From Sternotherus odoratus (taxonomy: Eukaryota > Chordata > Testudines > Kinosternidae): a DNA stretch of 64,000 nucleotides. Both the position numbers and the translations under genes were made by a program. Positions 43,901-58,900 of this stretch are shown piece by piece. Position 1 is the first letter of the stretch, and each line of letters opens with the position of its first letter. The stretch covers positions 14,259,845 through 14,323,844 of the forward strand of contig JAVMKO010000022.1 of the NCBI GenBank assembly GCA_032164245.1, written 5' to 3'. The notes beneath the pieces are model-generated. The model did no database searches. It was given only the letters and a program-made list of their open reading frames with translations, and was not told where the DNA came from.

Positions 43901-46900
43901 AGCTAAATTTGTTTGGCACTAAAATGTGAAGTGCTCGTGAAGTGATTGATCAGAGAATTCACTATGACCACTAGCCCCAAATAACACTGTTTTATTTCTA
44001 CTTAGGAAACTGTTACACACATGCTCAACAATATACAGCAACTCTCATTTGAGAATGTCAAAGCATTTTTTAAATAGAGAATATTTGAGACTAGCATAAA
44101 ATCCCAAGTGAGCAGCAGTGTTTTTTCAAAAAAACCAAACCTAGGAAACAAACTCACTAGACACTAAGGATAGCAACCTTGTGGAGAAGAAATGCCCAGA
44201 CTCGAAGGGAGGCCAAAACACAGGCAGGAAAATTGTGCTAATGGGAAACAATTAAATATCTAGACCCTAAACGGAATAAAGCCCCTCAAAATGCAACTGG
44301 CAAAATTACTGACAAGGCTTTTTAATGACTTAAAAGCATGATGCTCAACCATGAGAAACGAGTCGTTTGGAAAAGATAAGAATATGTTGATATTAAGATC
44401 ATGTTATTCCCCATAACTTTCCTATTCAAGTAAAAAATAAAGGTTATATTAATGAATAATTTAGGATGATTCATATACACTTAATTGTAATATTAAACTA
44501 TGAAGAAAGTTGCTGAATGGTCAAAAAGAAAGGGTTACATTTTGTTAGTTTAATGTTGATGTCTGTTAATGATTTATAACAGAACGGAAAACAAAAACAA
44601 ATTATGAAAATTTGGGTAATTGTATAACTGGCTACATAAGGTTAAATAATTCTTGACTGAAGGAAAGCTAATGAAAATGTAACGTGTGCAGATATGAGAA
44701 ACCACGGGAATAAAGGCTCAAACTGGAGAACACCAGCCCCGAAATTGAGATGACCCTCATGAAGTGTAGAAGAGCTTCCTGGCACCCTGGACCCAGTAGC
44801 TGGGCTCCTCCTGTTCCGTCTTTCCTGTTGACTGTCTGTTTTTTATACACATCAGAAATTCAAACTGATAATATTCTGTTTGAAAATGTATATAAAGGGA
44901 AAAACTGATTGAGGCACCAGTCCACCCAATTTAGGCTTAGTTTCCAACCTTACAATGCCTGACCATCTCATTCCCAATCAGAATCTCAGCTGCCTTACTT
45001 TGAACAGAAGACCAGAGTGTGGTCCAAGCACAAGTGTTCTTACTCCACATAGATAAAGCACTTCCAGGTATCTGGGCCAGCCTTAAGCAGAAGACAAGTA
45101 AATAATACCTTGATTCTTGAGGGTCATGTATCCCATGCAAACTCTGGAACTTGCAGGCCAGTACCATCTCCCTCTAACAGAGGATCAGAAGGAAGGCACG
45201 ACTTTGTTCTGTCCTTGGAGCCCTGCAGATCTAGATCTGTTTGGGCTGGTACTTGGTTGGGTTTCTTGCACATATTTATCCGGTGATGCCCTAGGGCATG
45301 ACCCTTTGCCCTACATGCTGGGTAGCCATCGGTCATCGGAAAAGTTATTTCACTCACCTGTTGCAGAAAGCTGTCAGCACAAAGATCAACAATCAGTACC
45401 TGTGGAAAGAGGAGCAGACACATTAACTATTATTATGCCTAGCTCAACTATGCAACTAGAGCAGGGTTTCTCAAACTGGGGGTCGCCGAGCGCTCCCTGG
45501 GGGGTCGCAAGCTCCTGCCGCTGCAACTCGCGGCGGCAGGGCCGGGGGGCCAGGGTGCACTTGGCAGCCCGCCCACGGCGGGGACCGGGGGCCGGCGCGC
45601 ACCCTGCAGCCTGCCCGCAGTGGGGACGGGGGGCCCGGGTGCAGCCGGCTGCCCGCCCGCGGCAGACACAGGGAGGGCGGTCGCGCCGCAGCCGGCCGCC
45701 GGACTGGAGGGGTTGCGGTGTGCCGCCGGCGCAGGAAAAGGGGTCGCGGTCTCAATAAGTTTGAGAACCGCTGAGCTAGAGAGACCAAAGCACCAGTCAG
45801 AGTATCATGCAAGCCACACATTTTACACAAACAGATCCAATCTTTCAAAACAGTGGCAGTGATGGGATTTAGAAAATAAAAGCCTGTGGAACATTGATAA
45901 GTGGCTGGGAAGCCGCCGACAGATTGTGTGCACCATATTAAGGAAAATGTAGAATGTTCGCAAAACAAAACAATCCACAGAACTCCTCCCACATGGTTGG
46001 CAGACCAGGAGCATCTAAACTACCTCTTGCATTTCCCCTGTAACATCCCCAAGTCTCACCTCTTCTATGGGCAGGTCCTGGAGCTGTGGTAAGGAGCAAG
46101 AAAGAATGCCAATAAGGAATGGGGTTGGAGAGCAGACAATATCGATCATGGATGCTGGTAGAACAGGAATGTAGGTGTGTTGCCAGGTGAAGGGGTAAAG
46201 GGTTGCTACCACAGCGTGGCCACATTTAGACAAAGTGCTAGAGGGAGAGAAAAACCACACAATGAATTGTCAGCACATTGAATGGTCAGATCCCAGCTCT
46301 AGGATTGACAAGTGCCCAGTACTCAGGGAAAACGTAATTCACACACCCCAGGACTGAGAAGGACCCCAGGGTCTCCATTTACACAGTCACTTATTCACAT
46401 CCTGCTCTTCAAAGGGAGCTGGGAACAGCAGCAGCACACACAGCTGACAGATCGAGTCTGTCTCGCTAGGTCTCTGTGACGAAGTAGGAGTACTGTGTGT
46501 GCGTGCCTCAGTTTCCCCTATGCATTTCTTGAGTGTCTGTGTGGAGGGATAGGGGTGTGTAGTTGATAGTGGCCGACCTGCCTTGGCAGTTGAGGGCCGG
46601 GCCCCTCCCCGCTCTCAAGGCTGGAAGTGATGAATAACAAAGAGGTCAGCTGAACCTGTTGGAGGGAGGTCAGGTGATGTTCGCCTAGCCCAGGAAAAAG
46701 AGACAAAAGAAAGCAGAGGAGGGGCTGGGGGGGGGCAGTTGTCAGTCTGGGTCTGGCTGGGAAGAGGCAGAGAGCTTACAGGCAAGCGGTCCTAGCTCTC
46801 TGGCTCCCAAGATGGATCCAGCTGAGGGCTCACGCTCGCTGTATGGTCTGGGTTAGACCAGATAGAAGTCATCGAATAAACCTCTGTTCTACTGGCTGGC

Positions 46901-49900
46901 TGAGAGTCACGTTTGACTGTGGATTTGGGGTGCAGAACGAATGGGCTCCCTCAGGACCCCGCCCAGGCGGGCTCGCAGGGGGAAGCGCACGGAGGGGCAG
47001 AAGGTGCTGAATGCTCCGAGGTCAGACCCAGGAAGGTGGAAGTGGGGACCCGTGAAGCTCCTGGCCTTGGAAACAGGCTGTGTACGGAGAAGGGGCCCTT
47101 CCCCCGGAGTCCGGTCTGGCTTCCTAGGGAGCGGCTCCAGACCATCGCCCGGGCGCTCCGTGACAGTCACATACTAAATGCTCCCGTGTCTCCTTTTGAA
47201 GTGCACCATTTACACTGCACTTCTGATCCAGCTGTTAACAAGTCTGCAGTTAAAACTCAGGTTAAATTTTCATGTGCAGAATGAAAACAGTCTTGACTGA
47301 CTGTCCATACACATGGGCCCTGAAAATCCTACATCCACATGCCTAGAGCCTTGGGCAACTCAGGCACTCTTGAGATCTCACACTCAGGGCCCCAGACAAT
47401 CTTCAAAGAAATAGAAAACATTTGTTTGTTCAGGGTAAAACACACAGACGCAGGAGCCACATGAAACTTCTTAAAGCAAAATGTGTTGGACTCATTTCTC
47501 ACCTCAGATTGTCCGCAACAAAGATCACCCTCCTTTCCAGCAGGAGTGAGGCACACACCTGGATCAGATGGCAGACGCTAAGGCACTTAAACAAGCGCTC
47601 GAAATCCACGTGTTCCAGCCGGGAATCCAAGGGACGGCAGAGTTCAATGACCTGAAAGCAGAGCAGAGATGCAGGGATTCCCAGAGAGACTGCAAAGCAG
47701 AGACAGACCTGGGGATAGGGAAACGTGTCTGAAAACCAAACAAGGGACGCTCCCAAAAAGGAAGAGTGGTGCGAGTTCTGAGCTCACCCCGTCTCTACAA
47801 GTCTCACGATTCAGTTCTATTGTCGTTTACCTTCTTGGCAGCAAAGGTGTCTCCAGTGAGAAATTGACAGCCAGCTGGTCAAGCACCACTATACCAGACG
47901 CACACGGTCACCTTCTACAGATAGCAACCCACAGCCGCAGCCAAGTCCTGCTCTCACAGTTACCTCATTTCCTGCTCCTGGCAGGAAGCTCTTCACAGTG
48001 ATTGTGCGTCCGGGAGCAGGGAAAGGGGCCTCCATGACGCTGCGCATGAACGGGTGCACCAAGGCTGGGGACATCTCTCGCCTCTTCTCGACCTCATCCA
48101 GAATCTGCAGGAAAACCATCTCCGGGTGTTGTGTTATCATCGCAGCGCAAGACAGAACTAGGGGCGAAACAGACCCCTAGGTGCGTGATCCCAAACCGCA
48201 GCTCCAATCATCAGGGCTCTGAATCCACATTTACACCTTGACTCGCCTCTTGGAGAGGCTCCCGCACAGATGTGGCACATAGGGACGCCGAGAGGCAGAG
48301 TGGACCATGTTAAAAATCAGCTGGTGATGCCATTAACGGGAGCGAGGAACTGGCTCTGTGGGCCCCAGCGTGGTTAATCCAGCAGTGTCCAGTACCGACG
48401 TCGCTGACTGCAGGTTTGCGACATCTGACCCCCTTTCACAATCTCCTCGGAACAGCTGAGTGCTCCCAGACAAGCATGTCGTGGTCACAGATATTTAGCT
48501 ACAGAGCTGTGAAGCCAGTCAGACTAGAATCGCCGACATGGAGGCTAACGGATATTTGCACCCCCCCATGGGCATGGAGGTAGGAATGAGAGGACATGAA
48601 GAGAGAAGACACTAAGGCTTGGCACCAGGAACCCTTTCCTGAGCGGGAAGTGGATTTGGCTGTGGAATGGTCTCCCAAGGGCTGGGCTGGGCAAAGCACT
48701 GGAGAACATGCAGCAGGCAACCAGCCTGCCCCTGGTCAAGGTTACTCTTGTCAGATGCAGCAGTGCTATTATGGGCTGCGCTGCAGCAGCTCAGCGATTT
48801 CCTGGAGCTCTCAACGGGTCAGAAAGGCATTTTGAGAGGCACAGGCCTGACTCGGGTGCGGCGGGCTGTAGCGCGACAGGTGGGCTGCTCACTCACCTTG
48901 GAGAAGAGGTTGAAGCAGCCCAGGCGGCTCACCATGCAGTACACCTCTGGCAACCGCTTCCCTTTCCCTTCTGGCTGCAAGGCAAGGGGAAGGCAGAGTT
49001 ACACCTGGAGCAGGGCAAGGGGAGCAAGTCTTTGAGATACTGAAGCCTCTCAACGAATTCAGCCCATGTGACTGGATTCCCCACCGAGTGCTTCCCACTA
49101 CAAATCCCCCTGCACTCCGCTAGACACTCACAGGGATAATGAGTCTCGCACACACCAGCCCCACTGCCACGCACCTTCCCTCTGCTCTGCTGCTCTGTGC
49201 CCTGCTGGAGAGGGCTGGGAACCCCAGCACCGCGGTGCATGAAGAGCTCGCAGCTCACACCCAGCCAACAAGCTGCTGTCTTAGCTGGACCGCAAAGCTC
49301 TCCACTCCCATCCGCGTGGACCCTCTCCACGGCAGCATGTCTCTCGCCCAGCTGCTTACCAAGAGCTTCTTGCAGTAACCGAACCAGCGGCTGCCATCCT
49401 CGCCCGTCAGCACGAAGGAGAAGGTTTCACTGGGGAGCCCAAGCACAGAAAGTCAGACTCACCCTGCAATTCACTGACTGGACCAGGGGATCACAGGGGA
49501 TCCAACGTAACGTGGAGCAAGTGCAGCACCCCACACCCCATCTGCTGCCCTTTGATCTCAAAGGGAGACCTAGAGCGCTGCTCCCTGGCGTCAGACCCTT
49601 CCTCCCGCACACGGGGCCGGGATGCCCGTAGGCTGCAGAGACTCCTCATCAGGACGCGGTCTCCAAGCTCCGCCACCCTGCCAAGCACCACGAGCAGCAG
49701 CCACCACGGGCAGTGCTGCAGACTACGTAAGGCAGAGGCTCTGCTGGGAGCAGAGAGATGGACCACTCCCCCTGCACCACCTCCTCCCCTAACTCCGGAG
49801 TTTGGAATCAAAGCCTCCAGCAGGTTCTCCTTCCTTTGGCCTGCCTCTTCCCTTTCATCCTGATTCACCTACAGCCACCTGGGCTTTGCCCAGCCCCGGC

Positions 49901-52900
49901 CCCACATCTCTCATTACTTCAGGGGGACCCCAGAAAGCCACGTCTATTCACATCATAAGCCTTTACCTTTTGAGCTCGGATGTTGGAAGCCAGGCTTTGG
50001 GATCTGGAAAGCAGAACTTGGGGATGACCTTTAGCCTCTCCTCGGTATCCTTGGATTGCCTGAAAGGATGCTCGGGCTGGGAAAGGTAACACATGCCTGT
50101 TATACAGGGCAGCTCTCCCAAGATCACAGAGCAACAGCAGCAGCATTCCCTGTAATAGGCATCGTCTCCACCCTGCAGCAGGGGCTTGTGTCAATCGACC
50201 CCCAAAAGCCTGATGTAGGGACTGCAGGAGAATTTACTCTGCCTGCACCCCATTCCCAGCTTCCTCTCACACTGCTCCATGCAGCTCAGAGCCGCAGTGC
50301 AGCCTTGACAACAGATTCAGCCCAGGGCTCTTACGGGTCTTACTTGCCCTTAGACCGTGCTGATGCTCAGCTCCCCGAAGAGAAAAGCGAATTCCTTGTC
50401 CCACGTTTCCAACCCGACAACGGAGACTTTTTGGCTCCATCCTGTGCCTGATAGGTTTAGCTGAGGATATGGTTTAGCAACATTTAGAATAAAGCTGGGA
50501 GAGCTCCCCCTTGTGATCACTGCCCGGTGAGACGGTTCATTCAGTCCTCTTGAGAGGAGATGCCACCACAGGAACAGAAATATCTTCTCCAGGTTACACT
50601 TGCCTGTAACAGGCTGAGATCCCAGCTTGCACTGCAAGGAGGACATCCCTCCTGTGGTCTGCTACGAAGGGAGGGAAGGGAGCAAGGTTTCGTGAAGGGC
50701 AGCTACCTCCACTCAGCCCGAGTCAAAGTCCCTCAGAGAGGACAGGGGCCCCTCCACCGTCAGAACGGCTCAGGAAGGACAGAGGGGGGCTCATATAGTG
50801 CTTCCTTGTGGGACCCCTGACTCAGCTGCATGTGGAGGAAGGGATTCAACCACGTATGGGAAGCATCCGAGAGACAGAAACCAGATGGTCTTTTCCAAGG
50901 AACGCAAGTCATACTTGGGAGTCACACTTTCAATCGCTGCACAGTCCAACGGGAACCTCACCATCACTTCAAGCACCACAAGATGAGACAGGCTAGAAAG
51001 GTAGCATGGCTGGTCTCCAAAGGACGCCTGTTGCACAGGAGTTGGACTGGCCCCAGACAGCCCATGGAGAGGGGGATAGGCAGATTACTTGGGAGCAAGG
51101 CTATTTTTAGAGTCAAAACTAATCTGTAATCACAGCACCCAAGGTATAATCAGTGCTTCCTAATTACGGGTCTGAGATTTCCTCGTGAATCCCAGCACGA
51201 AAGACCCTCCTGTGTAAATCTGGTTACAGTCAACAAAATATTCTAAGTCAGGCAAAGTGTGAAGAGACACTGAGAAAATCGTGAGTTTTGTCAGTGTCAT
51301 TATAAAACCAGGCCAACCGTTGTGTGGGCAGACTGGCCCCGATCCACTGAGGAAGGAAAATGCTCTGCCCCTCCCCTGCTGGTCACAGGGAGGAAGAACT
51401 CAGCCAAGCCACATTTTTGCTGCCTTCAATCCGGGGCAACCCTGGCAAACTGAGCTCGCAGGGCCGGCAGCGTTCCTCTCTGTGCATTGAGTCACTGCAG
51501 GCGTTTAACCATAATCCTCTCCGCTGCACGTCAAACACAGAGAACTCTGGACACAGCAGGTTCCTTTGCAGCCCCCCATGGGGGAATGACCGCACCCCTA
51601 CAGAAAGGGCTCATTCCCAACAATGGCCTTTTTCTTTTTGCAAGAACCAGAGACGACTTTTCTGAAAACCCACAGCATCGTGTGGTGCGCTGCTGAGGCG
51701 GCCCACAGGAGAGGAGAGGAAATGCAGCTTTATAGCCAAAGCTGGCCTGACCTCACCCTGGCTGCTGCTGATACACAGACAAGGAGGGATGTGTTGACTC
51801 ATGCCGCATATGAACCAGTGATTAGCTTCCATGGGGTTTCATTCTTTCCCCCCAAATGCCAAGATGAAAAGCCACATAGAGCAAACTGAACAAAACAGAT
51901 CAACTCTGCCAGCTACAGAGCCATAAACTCATTGACCACAGCAAGGCTTCATTCTGCACGTCCAGACCCCAGTGCATAGCAAAGGGCAGCCCCAGAGATG
52001 CCCCACGCTAGGCCTGTATGACCAGAACGGCAAGGAGCGAGATGAATGATAAAAGGGAGATCTCGCGGTAGTTTGCTCTACACTGAACAGAGTTTTAGAT
52101 GCTGTCTGCCCAGGCTTTGAGACATTCCCTGTCACTGGTATCTGAGCACCTTCCCCGCCAAGTCAACAGTTCGGTCGCCTCTTCCAGTCCTGCCAGCAGG
52201 GGCTGAGAGGGGAGAGCAGCTCTCATTTCATAAAGGGCACAGCAGCAAGATTTTCAGTTCAAATGACTCCCTGCCAATCCCACCCACAATACCAGATTTG
52301 GGGGTGACTGTCCCACGAACACTAGGTTCTTTGGGGGTTTCCTACACATCCAGGACACGGCTCAGTATCTGAGCACTCTGTGGGAAAGCCCCATGTACTG
52401 GGAAGCAGAAGGCAGCCTGCCTGCCACAACACACACCCTTTTGTAATATGGATACAGCCGGAACTCGGCAGCAGCAGGACAGAACCAAGTTACCTGTTGC
52501 CTGGGCACTTTAGGGCTCTGCACAGGGCTTTACCCCTTCTTGTGTGAAAGCCAGAACAGGTTTAATAACTGCTCCAAGTGACCCAGTCTAACTCCACACT
52601 GGCCCCCGCTATTCTCCCAGCCCTAGAGCCACACTCAGAAGGGGGAAGGAACGGCTGGACGCATGTACAGGATTTAAAGCAGCAAGGTTAACAACTGGAG
52701 TAAAACTATCTCTTTGGACCAGCACCCCTGAGGAGAGCAGAGAGAAGAGAAAAAACTTGTCGCCTTCTGAGCGGCTCCAGACCAAAACACAGGTTCGAGC
52801 TCAGTAAGAATCAAGGACTGGTTGTGTCACTCCCTCTGTGTGCGTAGCAGGGAAAGTGTCACAGGAGGACGTTTTCCCCATGAAAATCTTGAAGCAATAT

Positions 52901-55900
52901 GCATTTCACTCTGGCCAAATGTCAAATCCTACCTCTGGGAACACAGGCAGGCGCTGCTTATGGGCTGGGGACTTTCTCCTGGGCTGGCTGCACACCGTGA
53001 AAGGGACTTGGAGGTTATGGTGGATAATCAGCTGAACATGAGCGTGCAGTGCGACACCGAGGCCAAAAGGGTTAATAGGATTCTTGGACGTAAAAAAACC
53101 AGGAAAATCTTGCATAGAAATCTAGAGAGGTTATTTTACTGCTCTATTTGGCACTGGTGTGACTGCTGCTGGAATATCGTGCTCCGGTGCCCACAGCTCA
53201 AGAAGGATGTTGATCAATTGGGGAAGGTTTGGAGAAGAGCCCCGGAAAAGATGAAAAGACTGGAAAGTAGGTCTTATAATGAAAGTCAAGGAGCTCAATC
53301 TGCTTAGCTTAACAAAGAGGTCACGTGACTTGTTCAGTCTGCAAGTAGCTACCCGAGTAACAATTCAATAACAGAGGGCTAGAGATAAAAGTATGACAAG
53401 ATCCAATGGCCTCAATTTGAAGCTAGACAAATTCAGGCTTGAAATTAGGTGCAAAATGTTAACAATGAGAGTAATTAGCCATTGGATCAATTAACCAAGG
53501 GTTGTGGTGGTGGATTCTCCATCTCTGGGATGTTTTCCCAAGGGATGTGCTGTAGTTCAAAGAGGAGTTAATTCAGGGAAGGCCTGAGGCCTGTGTTACA
53601 CAGCAGGTCGGACCAGATGATCACAATGGTCCCTTCTGGTCATATAACCAATGAAGAAATTCACCCTTTCCAGAAGCGTATCCATCTCTGGTCCCGTGCA
53701 TGTAGCTGTAGTACCCCCAGCAGCCCACTCTTTGCTGTGTTTTCCTCCTAACACCCCTGGGGTGGGGTAGGGAAATGCTGTGATCGGGGAAGTGAGAGAC
53801 AGAGGATGGGTGACTTACTCAGACAGTCTGTGGCAGAACCAGAAGTTGAACCCAAACAGTTAGAACCCTGACTACTGGCATCCTGGCGCTGCTCATCTGC
53901 ACAGAGCCAGGGAGGAGGGTAAAATAGTTCAACAGATAAAGTGAAGCGGATGGGACTGGTGCAGATGGCGGCATCTGCGTGGCACCCACCTTGCTGGGGA
54001 ACTGCTGTATGACCTGTGGGGTGTACGTCGTCTCTGACGGCTTCTTCTGCAGGGACACCACCACAAAGAGCTCAAAGAGCTGCTGCTCTTGGAATTCAAT
54101 CAGATCCCGCTCCAGAGTCTGATAGTGCGGGTTCCTCTTCGAGCTCGACTGGACTTGCAGCAGGCGCTTGTGGTGACCTGAGAGATGAGGATCAATTCAG
54201 TGGCACGAGGCTGGGGCTGTAACTGATTATCTGAGGCTCTCAAAGTGTTTAAACAAGGGGGAAGTCTTGTTATTTGTATTGCACAGGTGAAGTGGCAAAG
54301 GGACTTGCCCAGGGTCCCAGCAGGTGAGTGGCAGAGCTGGAACGGACATCAGGTCCCGACATGAAGCCTAGTGCCTCCTGCTCAGAACAGGACACCCCAG
54401 CTCAGCCTCCAAAGCACAAAGCACCCCCAGAGACACAGTCATGTCCCCAGCCCTTTTGCCTGGTGGATTTTATTAGCAGCCCAACATTTCAACGCTCCTA
54501 TAGGCCGGTTCTTTGTCACGACCCCAAGGCTCCCCCCGAACTCTAGCAGCACCGATAAACTCGTGTCTGAGCACTGACAGGACTGCTGATGGTGAATGGG
54601 CCTTGTTCTGTCAATGGGGGTGAGGGGGGAGGAGGAGAGATTACTCTCCATAATGCAGCCACACTCCAGGCAATTACATCTTAAGAGTGACAAGCTGAGC
54701 AGCAAGGGAGTTCAAAACAGCGGAAGAGTCCATCGCCTCCCCTTCGCCCCACCCAGCCTGTCCCACTCAGCATCAGACTCTCCCTACAGACACACAGGAA
54801 ATGCTGGCACAGCCAGGGGGCTGCCAAGGCTCTGTGACACATGCTCTGTGGGTTTGTGCTATCCGGCCAGGCTCACTCAGCGACTTGGTTGCTCTATTTT
54901 AAGACAGCCTACGACCTCCCACTCACCCACCAACACAGAGGGATGGAGTTTTGCCATCAGCCCCAAATTATGGGCTTCTGTAGGTCATCTACAGGAAGGA
55001 AACATGTTAAGTAATCCAGCTGGTTCCTTTTCACTGGGTACTTCCAGCACGTAGCTATCACATTTACAGGCATGAGAGACAGATTCATCTAGAGTAAGTT
55101 CAGGCTGCAGGCAAAGTTTTTACCATTTCATTTCCCAGCTCTGGGAAGTGGAAGCTCAGATCCCTTCTTTGCCAACTGGAGCAGATTAGTCCGCACTGAA
55201 CGCCTAGCTCTGAGCCTGTAGTTCTGGCTGTCCCACCAGTGTTCACATCGCACTAAGGAACCGAACGATCTACCTCTCGCTGATGCCCTTCCAAACATGG
55301 CATTTCACAGCATGCCAAACGTGGACCGAGGAAAGGGGGGGGCTGCTCAGTTGTGAGCACCAGAGATGATCCACGGGGTGAGTTACTCCAGGACACACAT
55401 TTTACAGGGAAGAGGGAGGGACCCCAGAGTGACCAGCTGGCAAGAGGCACAGCCCAAGAGGCTGGGGGACCTGGCGTAGGGGCTCGACTCCGTCCCCTCC
55501 CGATCCTTTCGTCTCACTGTCACAAGAAGCTGGTTTGACACAAGAGTGGAAGCTTCCTACATTAGCTACAGGAGGCACAAAAACCACAGGAGTGGATAAT
55601 CCCATCTAGCCCTGCCAGCATTAATTATGCTATGGCAACAGGACCGGGCTCAGTGACTCACTCACTTTTCGGCAGATTCTCCGTCTCACTTTCATTCCCA
55701 CTGGTTTCACCTGAAACAAGAAACAAGGCTTCCATAAAATCAAAGTTGCCCTGGTAAGATGGCTGACACCCAGGGCTGTCGAAGGAGCCACATCCGAGAC
55801 CTCCCTTAAGTCTACATCACGTAGGGCTGCTCGTTAGCCATCTGGTTCATTACAGAACCACCCTTGGCTAGTGTCACGGAGCGCCCGGGCGATGGTCTGG

Positions 55901-58900
55901 AACCGCTCCCTAGGAAACCAGACCGGACTTCAGGTGAAGGGCCCCTTCTCCGTTCACAGCCTGGTTCCAAGGCTAGGAGCTTCACGGGTCCCCACTTCCA
56001 CCTTCCTGGGTCTGACCTCGGAGCATTCAGCACCTTCTGCCCCTCCGTGTGCTTCCCCAGCAAGCCCGCCTGGGCGGGGTCCTGAGGGAGCCCGTGGATT
56101 CTGCACCCCAAATCCACAGTCAGACGTGACTCTCAGCCAGCCAGTAGAACAGAGGTTTATTCGATGACTTCTATCTGGTCTAACCCAGACCATACAGCGA
56201 GCGTGAGCCCTCGGCTGGATCCATCTTGGGGCCAGAGAGCGAGATAGCCCCTCTGCCCTTCCCTGCCTGGCTCCAGCTAAGCCCAGACTGACTCTCCCCC
56301 CCCCCCCCCCATCTCTTTTCCCGGGCTAGAGGTATCACCTGACCTCCCTTCCCCTCCTGGGGTCAAGTTACAGCTTCACCCATTAACACCTGCAGTGGCT
56401 CTGCTTTGCATCAGCTACACATTCCTTTCCCTCCACATAGACGCTCAAGAAATGCATAGGGGAAACTGAGGCACACACCCAGTATTCCTACTTCGTCACA
56501 ACTAGTAATAACAGAAATCCTGAAGAACATCAAAGAGGAGGTCAGATCCGCCCCTTCCAGGGAGATACTGACCAGGAACGGAGATTCTGAGTAGGTATCT
56601 AATCCCTCTGGGTGAGTTAACAACACTTCGGGCTGGATACAGTTTGTATTGTTCATTTAAAGTTGTTAGGAAACAAAAGAGGCTTTAGAACCCAAGTGTC
56701 TTTCCCCAAAGGGCCCCCTGAGCGAGCAACACCAGGTGACCTCCCGACAAATAGCTTTAGCACCTCAGCATGGAGCTACCCAGTGCTGACTCAGCTGTAG
56801 TGTTAGGTGTGGAAGATCCCCTTGCATCACACTTGGATGAAAGAGACATACAGGGCTTGATGTGCAAAGCTGCTAAACACCCAACACCGCCCACCGGCAT
56901 CAGAGCTCAACCCCTCTGCAAATCAAAGCGCTAGGGTCAAGTTTGCTGCTTCTCTGAGCTGCAGCCCCCATCATGCTGACAGGACTGTGTCTGTTGCCCT
57001 GTCAGATGAGCACTATTTAATGAAGAGAACGGGGCAGGCCGTCTCCATACCTTTCGTTGGAGGAGCTTCTTTCCCTGTATAAGTGAGTAACTTCACCCTC
57101 TTCTTCCCACGTTTAGACTCAAAGATCTCCTGTATTCTTAACACAAGCTGGAATCCAAAGAGAAAGCGAACATTAATACAGGCCACATGCAGCAAAGCAC
57201 ACAAGACCTTCAGCAGCTGTAACCACATTCAAGAAAGGCTTTGCAGAACCCTTGCTAAAGAGCGATGGTCACAACGCTGTTAACACAACTCCCTGGATAC
57301 TGGCCACTCTATAGGTCTAACAGGACGGTGAATAATTACTACAAGAGCCAGTTGGAGACAGCAGAGCACCATGGAGAAGGAAGGAAACAAGTCGCACTTG
57401 TGCAATAGCAGCAGACTACTTGCTGTATATCTGGCTTATCACAGGCTGCACAGGCAGCAGGGACTAGGATACAGGGAGGTCTGAAGCTATGAACAAGGCA
57501 AACCAACCATAAAGGAACTTGCAGCAGCATCCATTCTACATGGATCCAGAGTTCTGGGCAACGGCAGGTACCCCAATCCTTTCTGAGCCCCCCAGAGCTC
57601 CTCAACCAGCGTGGCCTAGTTTCCTTGGCCTGTACAGAATGCACTGACAACTGGAGACCCCAGTATGTTTTCTAATGCATGGACTCCTCTACTTGCTGTG
57701 TGTGTGTGTGTGTGTAACACCACGACAGACACGGGGCCTGCCCCAAGGCATTTCCTTAGCTGAAGGGTTATAAAAAACCCAAGCGTTTGTATTTCTCTAC
57801 TCTAGCATTCCCAGAGGGGACAGAATGCTGTGTCTGCCCCACAGGGGCCCGGTGGGCCCACTCTACAGGGAGAAGAAACCTGAACATTACCTCTGCCATA
57901 CATGGGCTAAGCAATAGAAGAGAGCAAGGCACCAGCCTTCTAACATGCAGGGCAGAAGCAGCTGGATTCTTGTTGATTCAATTGGTTTTTAAAGCCTTTG
58001 CTTATACCAAACCCACAAGGATTTTTGGAAATGGGCACCACTGGCACTGAAGGTGTTAAAAGGCATCTCCACTGCCTTCCTAAGGCAGTGTGTGCCCCAA
58101 GACACTGGCAGGGCTGGAGGGAACTCCTTGTTGCTACGTGCTGGGGCCTGCTGGCATTTCGGATCCCGGAATAGGGGGATTTATTTTTTAAATACAGTGG
58201 GGAGGTCAAGTTCTCTCTTGCCCAGTCTTAGGAATCCATACATGCTCCCAGCAAAGGTAACAGGGTGGGGCCCGGTTATTTCTGTCCCCACACACACTGC
58301 ATACAAACAACAATAGTCACCAACAGAACCAGTTCTCCAGCTCAAACCCTCATCCCCATCTCAGTGAATCAGGCTGAATTTCAAGCTCGCTTCGTTTTCT
58401 GATCTGCTTCTGGTTTTCTGGGGCAGTGACAGACACGTTCTGTTAACGCAGGGAGATGCTCTTCAGAGGAGCTTCTGTTTCACTTGTGAAGGCTTCCTTC
58501 CCTCTCTTACTCTCACCTAGAGGTTCTCAGTTATTGCTCCTAATTTTGAAGATTTCAGTCACCAGTCAGAGATGCTGGGAGCACTCGAAGCGGCAACATT
58601 TCTTTCATTGCTCAGGAAAGAATTGGCCTTTTTGGACTGAAATTCTTTTCTTGCCTTTTCTGAGTCTCTCTCTCAATCCCGGCTGAGTGCCTGGAGAATA
58701 ACGTATGCATCCTGCATGTAAACTGCTCCCAGATTTTGGAACAGGTTTGGGTTTTGGGGAAGGATTCCCCTCCCACATCACCCCAGAAAAAGGTTACTTG
58801 CTATCATGGTATTTTCACAGTTTTTGACACCATGCTCCCTACTGCCAGGCAGGGCGTTTATAATAATCTTTGTGTGCACAGAAAGGGGTATTACTAAACA

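Noticed and set aside
45117..45758. 213-codon + strand frame in a DENND2C intron
   Set aside because: It spans the minus-strand exon at 45358-45399 and the GC-rich hAT MITE; openness comes from the MITE.
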